From Falsigemmobacter intermedius (GTDB lineage: Bacteria; Pseudomonadota; Alphaproteobacteria; Rhodobacterales; Rhodobacteraceae): 64,000 bases of DNA. The notes beneath the pieces were generated by a model, which was given only the letters and a program-made list of their open reading frames with translations, did not search any database and was not told the origin of the DNA. Both the position numbers and the translations under genes were made by a program. How positions within the stretch are numbered: position 1 is the stretch's first letter; each line of letters starts with the position of its first letter. The DNA is taken from positions 1-64,000 of the forward strand of contig NZ_SBLC01000009.1 in the NCBI RefSeq assembly GCF_004054105.1. Reading direction: 5' to 3'. This document shows, in pieces, positions 1 to 6,888 of the stretch.

Positions 1-840
1 CAGACGGAAAATTCTGACCTGCTGATCGATGCTCAGTGCCTTGACCTCGGCCTTGCGCTGCTGTGCCTCAAATCTCGCGATGAGGTCTTCCCAAGCGGGC
101 GAATAGGCGGCCACTGGTTCTGCTTGAACAGCAGGCTGCGTGCTCTGCGGTTGTGGAGCTGCGCCAGGGCTCGCGAGGGCCTCCGCAATCTGTAGGGCTT
201 CGTCAAAACCGACGGTCGTGTCCTTGGCTGCTTGAATATAAGCCGCCGCTCGACCTTGGATATATTTATTCCTCGCAATAAGAAAGTCAGCTGCACCAAT
301 GTCTTGGCGGCCGATGGAAGTCTGGAGTTGATCGAGGATCTGGCTGCCATGCCTATCCTTCGGGGTGCTGGTGGCGAGCGAGACGTTGTTCTCAAGGTTC
401 TCGCGAAGCAGTGCAATTTCAACCTGGCTCCGGCCTTCGATATGCAGGGCCTCGGCTTGGGCTTCAGTCAAGGGTGCGGCACCCCGTCCATGCTGGGCGA
501 TCATGCGTAGAGCGGTGCCCATGGCCCAATCCTGCGCCTGATTGCTTTCAGAATCGCCCCTGTGGCGCACGTCGGCGCGGAAGATCGCAATCTTCTTTTG
601 CTCGCGTTCAATGATGAACTCGAGGAACGTGCGGGCTTCAGCGACGGTCAGGCCTTGGACGGACATGGCATCGAACAGGTTGTTGCTTTCGACCGTTACG
701 ATTGCAGCACGGCGTCGTGCAATCAACGGTTCATTCGTCCGAAGGCTGATTTGAAGGATCCTGCCACCAGCGCGGGCAGGGGTGCGGCGACGCCAGACAT
801 AGGACGCGCCACGGCGGTAAAGATGCGACTGGAAAGTCAT
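1..840 (-). CDS. Tyrosine recombinase/integrase, N-terminal part (runs off left edge)
   Basis: An open frame of 280 codons reads leftwards from an ATG at 840-838 to the window edge with no stop. The start MTFQSHLYRRGASYVWRRR is the basic N-terminal arm typical of DUF6538-type phage and island integrases. A mostly helical region follows, as expected for the DNA-binding and core-binding parts. The catalytic domain with the R-H-R-Y residues would lie beyond the edge, so activity cannot be judged. The gene begins 130 bases from the 3' end of tRNA-Asn and points into the presumed element, the usual layout for integration at a tRNA 3' end. It could be a prophage or a genomic island; the cargo is out of view. 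Confidence 0.75.
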   Translation of the reverse strand, partial: MTFQSHLYRRGASYVWRRRTPARAGGRILQISLRTNEPLIARRRAAIVTVESNNLFDAMSVQGLTVAEARTFLEFIIEREQKKIAIFRADVRHRGDSESNQAQDWAMGTALRMIAQHGRGAAPLTEAQAEALHIEGRSQVEIALLRENLENNVSLATSTPKDRHGSQILDQLQTSIGRQDIGAADFLIARNKYIQGRAAAYIQAAKDTTVGFDEALQIAEALASPGAAPQPQSTQPAVQAEPVAAYSPAWEDLIARFEAQQRKAEVKALSIDQQVRIFRL

Positions 841-888
841 AGGATACCCTTAATGGACAGGGCAAATCCGATTATCGGCATCTCTTCC

Positions 889-910
889 GAGTGTGATACG
901 TATCACACTC
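889..910. promoter_or_regulatory. Perfect 22-bp palindrome with CRP-like core, upstream of integrase
   Basis: The half site GAGTGTGATAC is followed directly by its exact reverse complement. The core reads TGTGA-N6-TCACA, the CRP-type operator pattern. It lies 49 bases upstream of the integrase ATG and 60 bases from the tRNA. A repressor or excision-control site of the element is equally possible. That it is a palindrome is seen; that it is an operator is inferred. Confidence 0.55.
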
Positions 911-969
911 ACATGGTTTTCGCGCTATTTACGCAAAAATACCAAATTCATCAGAATGTTAGATGATTT

Positions 970-1044
970 TGGCTCCGGCGGTAGGGATCGAACCTACGAC
1001 CAATTGATTAACAGTCAACTGCTCTACCGCTGAGCTACGCCGGA
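970..1044 (-). tRNA. tRNA-Asn (anticodon GTT)
   Basis: Read on the minus strand, the acceptor stem pairs TCCGGCG with CGCCGGA, the discriminator is G and CCA is encoded. The anticodon loop CTGTTAA gives anticodon GTT, decoding AAC/AAU. The D arm and the GGTTCGATCC T arm are standard. Its 3' end faces the integrase gene, so it is the likely attachment site of the element on the left; the other att copy would be outside the window. Confidence 0.95.
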
Positions 1045-1055
1045 ACATGTGGGGT

Positions 1056-1084
1056 GGTATAGCTATGGTGTTCGGTGGCGTCCA
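1056..1084 (-). promoter_or_regulatory. Candidate sigma70 promoter of tRNA-Asn
   Basis: On the minus strand, TGGACG (1079-1084) and TATACC (1056-1061) are separated by 17 bases, placing transcription start a few bases before the tRNA 5' end at 1044. Position and spacing fit; the boxes are imperfect. Confidence 0.45.
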
Positions 1085-1132
1085 GAGGAAAAAATCAGAT
1101 TTTGTGAAGATTTTTCAATGGCCCGCGGGCCA

Positions 1133-2044
1133 TCACTCCGCGGGCAGTGACCAAAGGGCGTCCCGCCCCGGGGCGGGGCTCGCGAGGGCCTTATTGCGCT
1201 GATGAAGATCCAGCAGATGAGCCAGAACATTGCGGCCTGCGGCGGGCAGAAGGGAGGGATCGACGTCGGCATAGATCCTTGCGGCAAGCTCAGCCGCGCT
1301 GCCCGGGCCATCGCACAGTGCTGCGAGGATCTGCGCCTCGCGGCCCAGGCGGTGGCTGCGCAGATATTCCAGCCGGGGCAGGGCAGGCTCGACCGGGCTG
1401 CCGTGTCCCGGCCAGAGCACCCTTGGTGCCCGCGCGATCAGCCGATCAAGAGAGGTCATATAATCTGACATATCGCCATCGGGTGGCGAGACGATGCTGG
1501 TCGCCCAGCCCATCGCCAGATCGGCTGAGAAGATCCCGTCTCCCATCACGAAGCAGAGGTGGTTTCCGAGATGGCCGGGGGTGTGAAGCGCCTCAAGCTG
1601 CCAGCCGTCACCGGTCAGGATCTCGCCGTCGGCAATCAGGATGTCGGGCGTGAAGCTGTGGTCACAGCCCTCGCCGCCGCCAAGGTCCGACATTGCCTGC
1701 CACGCCGGATTCAGACCGTCCCTGGCTGTCCCGAAGGCGAAAACCGGAGCGCCGGTGGCCGCTTTCAGGGCCGGTGCCAGGTCGCTGTGATCATGATGGG
1801 CGTGGCTGACCAGGATTCGCGTGATCCGTTCTCCCGGGCTCAGGGCCGCGAGGATCGCCTGAAGATGGCTCGGATCATCCGGCCCGGGGTCGAGGAGCGT
1901 CACCTCTCCCTGGCCGATCAGATAGCTGTTGGTGCCCCGACCGGTGAGCGCAGAGGGATTGGGCGCGAGCAGGACGCGCAGAGTGTCGGTCAGGCGGACC
2001 GGCTGTCCGGGGGCTGCGGAATCAAACGGGTGGCCTGTGGTCAT
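1133..2044 (-). CDS. MBL-fold metallohydrolase with C-terminal winged helix
   Basis: A 303-residue cytoplasmic protein without a signal peptide. The metallo-beta-lactamase zinc motif H81-x-H83-x-D85-H86 (SHAHHDH) is intact, and the GHGSP near residue 212 fits a later metal ligand. Residues of about 225-290 look like the winged-helix tail of the LACTB2/BLACT group. Relatives hydrolyse thioesters or nucleic acids, so the substrate here is open. An AGGAG-like site precedes the ATG at 2044. The gene follows the 99-residue gene at 2074-2373 by 29 bases on the same strand, probably one transcript. Confidence 0.85.
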   Translation of the reverse strand: MTTGHPFDSAAPGQPVRLTDTLRVLLAPNPSALTGRGTNSYLIGQGEVTLLDPGPDDPSHLQAILAALSPGERITRILVSHAHHDHSDLAPALKAATGAPVFAFGTARDGLNPAWQAMSDLGGGEGCDHSFTPDILIADGEILTGDGWQLEALHTPGHLGNHLCFVMGDGIFSADLAMGWATSIVSPPDGDMSDYMTSLDRLIARAPRVLWPGHGSPVEPALPRLEYLRSHRLGREAQILAALCDGPGSAAELAARIYADVDPSLLPAAGRNVLAHLLDLHQRNKALASPAPGRDALWSLPAE

Positions 2045-2073
2045 CTCTCACTCCTGCGGCACTGCAAATGCAG

Positions 2074-2373
2074 TTAGACCGGGGAGACGAGAGAAAGAAA
2101 CACCCGATTTTCAGGCTCAGGCGGTTCCGGCGGGCCGGCCATGTGGCGCAGCATCTGCCCGACCCCGGGCAATGCCCCGACTGTGATGATCGAAAATCCG
2201 CTGCAGATGCGCGACAGGCCATCCTCAATCAGATCAACCTTAAGAAGATCCCCGACCTCAGGCATTTCGCGCGTGCAGAGCGAGAGAGGCAGGATCGCCA
2301 AGGCGCCCTGATCTTCGCACCACAACAAAAAAGCCTGCGATGTTTTCGAGCGGGACAGGACAATCGCTTCCAA
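2074..2373 (-). CDS. Small protein of unknown function, TTG start
   Basis: A 99-residue frame. The start is called at TTG 2373-2371 because GGGAGGAAAG stands just before it; the in-frame codons further upstream lack such a site. The sequence (SRSKTSQAFLLWCEDQG, then a Pro/Glu-rich end) matches no family I recognise and has no membrane segment. It lies 29 bases upstream of the MBL hydrolase gene on the same strand and is divergent from the HTH regulator at 2566, which may control it. Reality of the gene rests on the strong Shine-Dalgarno and context. Confidence 0.5.
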   Translation of the reverse strand: MEAIVLSRSKTSQAFLLWCEDQGALAILPLSLCTREMPEVGDLLKVDLIEDGLSRICSGFSIITVGALPGVGQMLRHMAGPPEPPEPENRVFLSLVSPV

Positions 2374-2507
2374 GCTTTCCTCCCTGTAAAACAGGCTACT
2401 CGTTACCGCACGATTGCCTGCCATGATGGCGATCACCTTTGTAACTGCAAAGACGCGGATTTGTGTCAGACTATTCAGCAATCCTATTGTTTTGCACGCA
2501 GGGGTTG

Positions 2508-2520
2508 TGACAGGCTGTCA
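2508..2520. promoter_or_regulatory. Inverted repeat TGACAG-G-CTGTCA between divergent genes
   Basis: A perfect 6-1-6 dyad lies 46 bases before the GTG of the HTH regulator, and CTGACAG recurs about 30 bases downstream. The site sits between two divergent genes, which suits an operator for the neighbouring regulator. Binding is inferred. Confidence 0.35.
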
Positions 2521-2565
2521 GAGTTAAGGAAGTTGAAATTCTCAAACACTGACAGAGGCGACAGC

Positions 2566-3396
2566 GTGAAAGAATTCAGGACCTCGTTTCAGACCGCCAC
2601 GGCCCGCCGGGCACAGTCTCCGCAGGAAATCCGGATGGTGCTTTCCGAGAACCTCCGGCAATTGCTCAGAAATGGCCCCTCCATTGCCTCGCTGTGTCGC
2701 GAACTGGGGCTGAACCGGACCCAGTTTCACCGCTTTCTCACCGGCGAAGCCTGTCCGCGGCAGGATGTTCTCAAGAAAATCTGCGATTATTTTGGTGTCG
2801 ACGGGCGGATCCTGCTGGAGCCGCTGGCGCAGATCCGTCCGCTTTCCGGAACCCCCGCAGATCCGCTTTTACGCAGGATTATCATGCCGGAAGGCAGCCG
2901 GCCTTTTGACGACTATTTCTTTCCTGATGGCGATTACCGCTATTGGCGGCGCTCTTTTTCCTGTGCCGGGCAATTTGTCAGCGGGCTGTGGCGGGTGCGC
3001 CGTGCAGGGGCTGTGAAGCAGGTGGATGGCTGGGATCTCTATCCCCATCCGGTGCGCAGCGGGACCCGGCGCTTTTCGCGTAAATCGCCATGGTCCGGTG
3101 TGGTGGTACAGACCTTTGACGGGCTGAAGATCTATACCCGCGCGGAGGACGAAACCATTATGACCTTCAGCTTTCTTGAATTCGGCGCGCCGAACTCCTC
3201 GCGCTATCTGCGCGGCCTCTCGGTCGTGGCGCGGCGCGAGATGGCGGGCGCAACCCGCACCACACCCCTTCTGGTTGAGCCGGTGGGCGCCGGACGCGGC
3301 GAATTGCTGCGCGCGGCGAGAGGATGTGGCATGATGGGGGTTGAGGCGCTGCCGCCCCGGCTGCGCGGGGTGCTTGAGTTGCGGGACAGTTTCTGA
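2566..3396 (+). CDS. XRE-like helix-turn-helix transcriptional regulator
   Basis: 276 residues from GTG 2566, preceded by an AGAGG-type ribosome site; ATG 2635 is a possible shorter start. Residues of about 35-85 form a helix-turn-helix of the XRE/lambda-repressor type (SIASLCRELGLNRTQFHRFL, then a second helical pair). The remaining two thirds form a beta-rich region with YRYWRR, GLWRVRRAG and GVVVQTFDGLKIY, probably ligand sensing or dimerisation; I cannot name the domain. It is divergent from the 99-residue gene and probably regulates it and itself through the TGACAG dyad. Confidence 0.7.
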   Translation: MKEFRTSFQTATARRAQSPQEIRMVLSENLRQLLRNGPSIASLCRELGLNRTQFHRFLTGEACPRQDVLKKICDYFGVDGRILLEPLAQIRPLSGTPADPLLRRIIMPEGSRPFDDYFFPDGDYRYWRRSFSCAGQFVSGLWRVRRAGAVKQVDGWDLYPHPVRSGTRRFSRKSPWSGVVVQTFDGLKIYTRAEDETIMTFSFLEFGAPNSSRYLRGLSVVARREMAGATRTTPLLVEPVGAGRGELLRAARGCGMMGVEALPPRLRGVLELRDSF

Positions 3397-3431
3397 GGGC
3401 GCGTGAGAGACTGCAGCAGGCGGGGCTGTGA

Positions 3432-3788
3432 TCAGCCCCGCAGCGGCAGGCCCGGGGCCACTGTCAGCGTGGCGTGGCGGCCCTGAAACTGAAAGCTGAA
3501 GCGCTGGCGCGGCGGCGGGGCGATGCGGGTGATATGCTCACTCTCCACCGAAATCTCCAGGGCGAGCAGCAGGGCGATGATCTCATCCTCATAGGCGCTG
3601 TCGGTGCCGTAAAAGCGCAGCCGCGCCGAATGCACCCCGCGCAACGTGTGGGTGAGGTGTCGAAAGCTTGCATCATCAATCAGCGATGACACAGGTTGCG
3701 GAGCGGGGACGGGAGCCTGAGCCTGCACGGGAATCCTCTGAGAGTTCAGTGGCCTGAGGCCGCTGGGGCCGACATGCCGGGCGGGCAC
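3432..3788 (-). CDS. Hypothetical protein
   Basis: 118 residues. The first 35 are Pro/Ala/Gln-rich; the rest (FRHLTHTLRGVHSARLRFYGTD... and FSFQFQGRHATLTVAPGLP) looks like a small alpha/beta fold. No family is recognised, and there is no signal peptide or membrane segment. It is convergent with the HTH regulator, with 35 bases between the stops. The start is uncertain because several codons near the N-terminus are possible. Coding bias resembles its neighbours. Confidence 0.5.
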   Translation of the reverse strand: MPARHVGPSGLRPLNSQRIPVQAQAPVPAPQPVSSLIDDASFRHLTHTLRGVHSARLRFYGTDSAYEDEIIALLLALEISVESEHITRIAPPPRQRFSFQFQGRHATLTVAPGLPLRG

Positions 3789-4015
3789 CTTAAACCGGGG
3801 CGGGCCGGGAGGACAGGAGCGCCCCGTTCACACCGCGTGAGAAGGCGAAGCTTTGCCGAAGCGCGCGCGTGGTCCTGGCGAAATCCGGCCTGGCAGGGAC
3901 GGCAAGCGTGTTGGTGCCGGGCGGCGTTACCCAGGAAGCCGCTCTCAGCGGATCAGACAGCCGCCTTGTGCCGCCCGTCAGGACAGCCACCCGTTTCCGT
4001 ATCGATGTAGGGAAG

Positions 4016-4099
4016 TGGTGGGCGACCCTGGAATCGAACCAGGCATGGGTCTCCCCGGCGGAGTTACAGTCCGCTGCCGCACCTTGCAGCACGTCGCCC
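4016..4099 (-). tRNA. tRNA-Tyr (GTA), copy 1 (promoter-distal)
   Basis: 84 bases with encoded CCA. GGGCGAC pairs with GTCGCCC in the acceptor stem, the loop ACTGTAACT gives anticodon GTA, and the long variable arm is that of a class II tRNA. It is identical to the two copies at 4182 and 4348 (period exactly 166). It is last in transcription order and separated from the only clear promoter by two terminator-like hairpins. Confidence 0.95.
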
Positions 4100-4123
4100 G
4101 AAGCTTCATGGCTTCATTTATTG

Positions 4124-4145
4124 AAAAAACCGCCCGTGGGCGGCT
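4124..4145 (-). terminator. Intrinsic terminator between tRNA-Tyr copies 2 and 1
   Basis: On the minus strand AGCCGCC-CACG-GGCGGTT is followed by a T run: a stable GC stem with a U tract. It is the same hairpin as at 4290-4311 and part of the 166-bp repeat unit. Confidence 0.75.
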
Positions 4146-4181
4146 CCCTCATCACAGCAGTCCTGCCCCTTCCTGAGGAAG

Positions 4182-4265
4182 TGGTGGGCGACCCTGGAAT
4201 CGAACCAGGCATGGGTCTCCCCGGCGGAGTTACAGTCCGCTGCCGCACCTTGCAGCACGTCGCCC
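4182..4265 (-). tRNA. tRNA-Tyr (GTA), copy 2
   Basis: Identical in all 84 bases to copies 1 and 3. Flanked on both sides by the repeated spacer that carries a terminator hairpin. I see no promoter of its own in the 82-base spacer upstream. Confidence 0.95.
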
Positions 4266-4289
4266 GACGCTTCATGGCTTCATTTATTG

Positions 4290-4311
4290 AAAAAACCGCC
4301 CGTGGGCGGCT
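4290..4311 (-). terminator. Intrinsic terminator between tRNA-Tyr copies 3 and 2
   Basis: GC hairpin with CACG loop followed by six T on the minus strand, about 36 bases after the 3' end of copy 3. It would end the transcript started at the promoter at 4449-4477 unless readthrough or processing intervenes. Confidence 0.75.
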
Positions 4312-4347
4312 CCCTCATCACAGCAGTCCTGCCCCTTCCTGAGGAAG

Positions 4348-4431
4348 TGGTGGGCGACCCTGGAATCGAACCAGGCATGGGTCTCCCCGGCGGAGTTACA
4401 GTCCGCTGCCGCACCTTGCAGCACGTCGCCC
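4348..4431 (-). tRNA. tRNA-Tyr (GTA), copy 3 (promoter-proximal)
   Basis: 84 bases, same sequence as the other two copies. Its 5' end is 17 bases downstream of the -10 box of a strong promoter. Probably the main source of tRNA-Tyr if the hairpins between copies terminate. Confidence 0.95.
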
Positions 4432-4448
4432 GACGCTGTGTGAGGGGG

Positions 4449-4477
4449 TATCTACCGGGGCACCACGGGGGCGTCAA
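4449..4477 (-). promoter_or_regulatory. Sigma70 promoter of the tRNA-Tyr array
   Basis: Minus strand TTGACG (4472-4477), 17-base spacer, TAGATA (4449-4454). Near-consensus and correctly placed for the tRNA starting at 4431. Confidence 0.8.
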
Positions 4478-4722
4478 GGGTTCTGTCGGAAGGAAAATGC
4501 AAATTCCCGGAAATTCGGGAAAAAAGTTTACAGCCACAGGGTTAGGCGGCGTTCGCGAAGTTCGTCGGGGCAGGGGCGACGCCCTGGCTTCTTGCGCCGG
4601 GCAGCGAAACACGGCACGAGGGCGGCTGCTTTGGCCCCGGACGATCTGCTTGCGGAATGGGGGGCTGCGCCGCCCTTGCGCGGAGAGATTTGGCAGCGCA
4701 TCCTGCCGTCAGGAGACAGACA

Positions 4723-5502
4723 ATGAAAAAACCGTCCTGGGTGATTGATAAAGAACGCTCGCGTCGCGCCTCAGCCGCAGAGACCGTCTGGCTCTTCGGT
4801 CTGCATGCCGTGCGCGATGCGCTGATGAACCCCAAGCGTGAAAAGCTGCGCCTTTTGCTGACGCGCAATGCCGCCGACAAACTGGCGGATGCGATCGCCG
4901 CCTCGGGCATGGAGCCCGAGATTGAGGATCCGCGCAAATTCAGCGCGCCGATCGATAAGGATTCGGTGCACCAGGGCGCGGCGCTTGAAGTGAAGGCTCT
5001 CGACTGGGGCAGCCTCAGCGATGTGGCCGCCGGGGGGGAGGGCAAGCCGCTGCTCGTTCTGCTCGACCGCGTGACCGATCCGCATAACGTCGGCGCGATT
5101 CTGCGCTCGGCAGAGGTGTTCGGCGCGCGCGCCGTGATCGCGCCGCGCCACCATTCGGCGCCCGAGACCGGTGCCCTGGCAAAAACCGCCTCCGGTGCGC
5201 TGGAGCGTCAGCCCTATCTGCGCGTGACCAACCTTTCCGAGGCCATGGTGACGCTGAAGGATATGGGCTACATCCTCCTTGGCCTTGATGGTCAGGCGGA
5301 TCAGACCCTGGCTCAGGGCGTTGCTGCCGCAAAGGGCCGCCCGATCGGGTTGGTCATGGGCGCGGAAGGCCCGGGCCTGCGTGAGAAAACCCGCGAGACC
5401 TGCGATGCGCTGGTCCGCGTTCCCTATGGCAGCGATTTCGGCTCTCTGAACGTGTCGAATGCCGCTGCCGTGGCGCTCTATGAGGCGGCGCGCGGGGAGT
5501 GA
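4723..5502 (+). CDS. rlmB: 23S rRNA (guanosine-2'-O-)-methyltransferase RlmB
   Basis: 259 residues from ATG 4723, with AGGAG ten bases upstream; a longer frame to 4657 is less likely. SpoU/TrmH family: an N-terminal substrate-binding region (LFGLHAVRDAL) and the knotted SAM-binding domain with motif 1 LDRVTDPHNVGAILRSAEVF, motif 2 GLVMGAEGPGLR and motif 3 VPYGSDFGSLNVSNAAAVAL. It methylates a conserved 23S rRNA guanosine (G2251 in E. coli). It is divergent from the tRNA-Tyr array, so translation-related genes sit together. Length and motifs are complete. Confidence 0.92.
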   Translation: MKKPSWVIDKERSRRASAAETVWLFGLHAVRDALMNPKREKLRLLLTRNAADKLADAIAASGMEPEIEDPRKFSAPIDKDSVHQGAALEVKALDWGSLSDVAAGGEGKPLLVLLDRVTDPHNVGAILRSAEVFGARAVIAPRHHSAPETGALAKTASGALERQPYLRVTNLSEAMVTLKDMGYILLGLDGQADQTLAQGVAAAKGRPIGLVMGAEGPGLREKTRETCDALVRVPYGSDFGSLNVSNAAAVALYEAARGE

Positions 5503-5664
5503 GATCACAGTTTCGCGAGCCTGGTACTTTTTCAGGGATTGCGCGTTATCTGTAACAGGTGCGGGTCCGGAACCCCCGCGCTGCGTCTCACTGTCCCTCG
5601 TTCCGTGACTGGCGCCTGGTCGTAAAGCCCGGGCGCCATTTTTCTTTTAAAGGGGGAGGAAAAG
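5503..5664. other. Intergenic stretch with terminator; possible small RNA
   Basis: 162 bases between rlmB and the CoA-binding gene. It contains a hairpin GCGGG/CCCGC near 5562-5580 and a terminator at 5610-5648. A short transcript ending at that terminator could start around 5540-5550, but the promoter boxes are weak. It may simply be the 3' UTR of rlmB. Confidence 0.3.
5610..5648 (+). terminator. Intrinsic terminator after rlmB
   Basis: TGGCGCC (5610-5616) pairs with GGCGCCA (5632-5638), followed by TTTTTCTTTT. Confidence 0.75.
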
Positions 5665-6093
5665 ATGCAAAATTCCAAGGAAAATTCAATTGATCAGGCG
5701 ATCTCGGCGGCAGGTGTCGTGGCGGTCGTCGGATTTTCGGCCAATGCCGATCGTCCGGTCTGGGGGGTGTCGCAGTACCTTCAGGCTGCGGGTCTGCGGA
5801 TTATCCCGGTCAACCCCGGCCTCGCGGGCCAGGTTCTGATGGGCGAAAAGGTCTATGCCTCGCTGAGCGAAATCCCCGCAGAAATCCCGGTGGATACCGT
5901 CGATGTCTTCCGCCGCTCGGATCAGGTGCCTGCAATTGCTGCTGAGGCGATTGCGCATCTGCCGTATCTGCGCACGCTCTGGCTGCAGATGGGGGTCACC
6001 AGCCCCGAGGCGCGGGCGCTCTCTGAGGAGAAGGGTGTGATCTTCGTCGAAGACCGCTGCCTGAAAGTTGAGCACCGCCTGAGAGCCGTCTGA
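5665..6093 (+). CDS. CoA-binding domain protein (YccU-like)
   Basis: 142 residues, ATG 5665 after GGGGGAGG. The protein is a single CoA-binding/Rossmann domain: [20 protein letters not shown] near residues 17-36, a strand RIIPVNPG, then [17 protein letters not shown], and a C-terminal EDRCLKVEH. Related to the CoA-binding part of succinyl-CoA synthetase but lacking catalytic parts; the family has no firmly known role. It stands alone between rlmB and a methyltransferase gene. Confidence 0.85.
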   Translation: MQNSKENSIDQAISAAGVVAVVGFSANADRPVWGVSQYLQAAGLRIIPVNPGLAGQVLMGEKVYASLSEIPAEIPVDTVDVFRRSDQVPAIAAEAIAHLPYLRTLWLQMGVTSPEARALSEEKGVIFVEDRCLKVEHRLRAV

Positions 6094-6103
6094 GGCCGCA
6101 AAG

Positions 6104-6127
6104 CCGCAGCGCCTCATTGCGCTGCGG
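6104..6127. other. Strong hairpin between CoA-binding gene and pcm
   Basis: CCGCAGCGC (6104-6112) and GCGCTGCGG (6119-6127) pair perfectly around a 6-base loop just after the stop at 6093. No T run follows, so it may be an mRNA 3' end structure rather than a full terminator. Confidence 0.45.
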
Positions 6128-6208
6128 TGCCAGCCGTGCCGACAGTTGCTCCGCCCGAAGCTTTGTGGCAGAACGTCGCACAAGATTAACACTATCAAAG
6201 GCCTGCCC

Positions 6209-6856
6209 ATGTCGGATTTTGCCGCGCGCCGTGTGATGATGGTCGACAACCAGGTCCGGCCTTCGGACGTGACCAAATACCCCGTCATCGCTGCCATGCT
6301 GGATGTTCCGCGTGAGAGCTTTGTCCCCGATCACCTGATCGAGGCTGCCTATATGGGCGAGAATCTGGTGGTGGCACCGGGTCGCGTTCTGCTGGAGCCG
6401 CGCACCTTCGCCAAGCTGCTCGACGCGGTTAATATCCAGAAAGATGAGCTGGTGCTCGATGTGGGCTCGGCGCTTGGGTATTCGGCCGCCGTGATCGGCC
6501 GGATGGCGCAGGCTGTCGTGGCCCTGGAAGAAGATGAGACCATGGCGGCTGTTGCCGCACAGCGTCTTGCCGCCGTGGACAATGTGGCCCCGGTGACCGG
6601 TGCGCTCAGCGCCGGTGTCATGGCCCAGGCGCCTTTTGATGTCATCCTCATTGAGGGCGGCGTTCAGGAAATTCCCGCCGCCCTTCTGGCGCAGCTGAAA
6701 GAGGGCGGCCGCATCGGCGCGCTCTTTATGGAGGCGGCTGTGGGTGTGGTGCGCGTTGGTGTGAAAGCCGGCGACGCAATCGCATGGCGGGATGCGTTTA
6801 ACGCGGCAGCGCCGGTGCTTGCAGATTTTGCACGCAAGCCGGAGTTCGCGCTTTAA
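6209..6856 (+). CDS. pcm: Protein-L-isoaspartate O-methyltransferase family protein
   Basis: 215 residues from ATG 6209 ([20 protein letters not shown]). The N-terminus and the SAM-binding motif [18 protein letters not shown] place it in the PCMT family; later [20 protein letters not shown] is the usual second conserved block. The family methylates isoaspartyl residues for protein repair. The Gly-rich motif is [10 protein letters not shown] rather than the common GTGSGY, so some doubt about substrate remains. It ends 32 bases before the TolC-like gene, probably cotranscribed, as is common in this family. Confidence 0.82.
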   Translation: MSDFAARRVMMVDNQVRPSDVTKYPVIAAMLDVPRESFVPDHLIEAAYMGENLVVAPGRVLLEPRTFAKLLDAVNIQKDELVLDVGSALGYSAAVIGRMAQAVVALEEDETMAAVAAQRLAAVDNVAPVTGALSAGVMAQAPFDVILIEGGVQEIPAALLAQLKEGGRIGALFMEAAVGVVRVGVKAGDAIAWRDAFNAAAPVLADFARKPEFAL

Positions 6857-6888
6857 AGCCCTCAGACGGGGCGGAACAGGGGTTCAGA

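Larger units (their letters stand above)
4016..4431 (-). repeat. Tandem repeat of 166 bp: tRNA-Tyr plus terminator spacer
   Basis: Two and a half units: tRNA (84) + spacer (82) + tRNA + spacer + tRNA. The two spacers differ by a single base near the tRNA 5' end (GAAGCTTC against GACGCTTC). The near-identity points to recent unequal recombination or ongoing gene conversion. Confidence 0.9.

Noticed and set aside
3790-4092. Open frames on both strands overlapping the first tRNA-Tyr
   Set aside because: They run through a tRNA gene and show no family features or ribosome sites.
4016-4431. Tandem repeats considered as a CRISPR or transposon
   Set aside because: The repeats are tRNA-Tyr genes with their spacer.
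5555-5600. GGTCCGGAA-like string considered as an SRP (4.5S) RNA
   Set aside because: The rest of the SRP helix 8 sequence and pairing does not follow.
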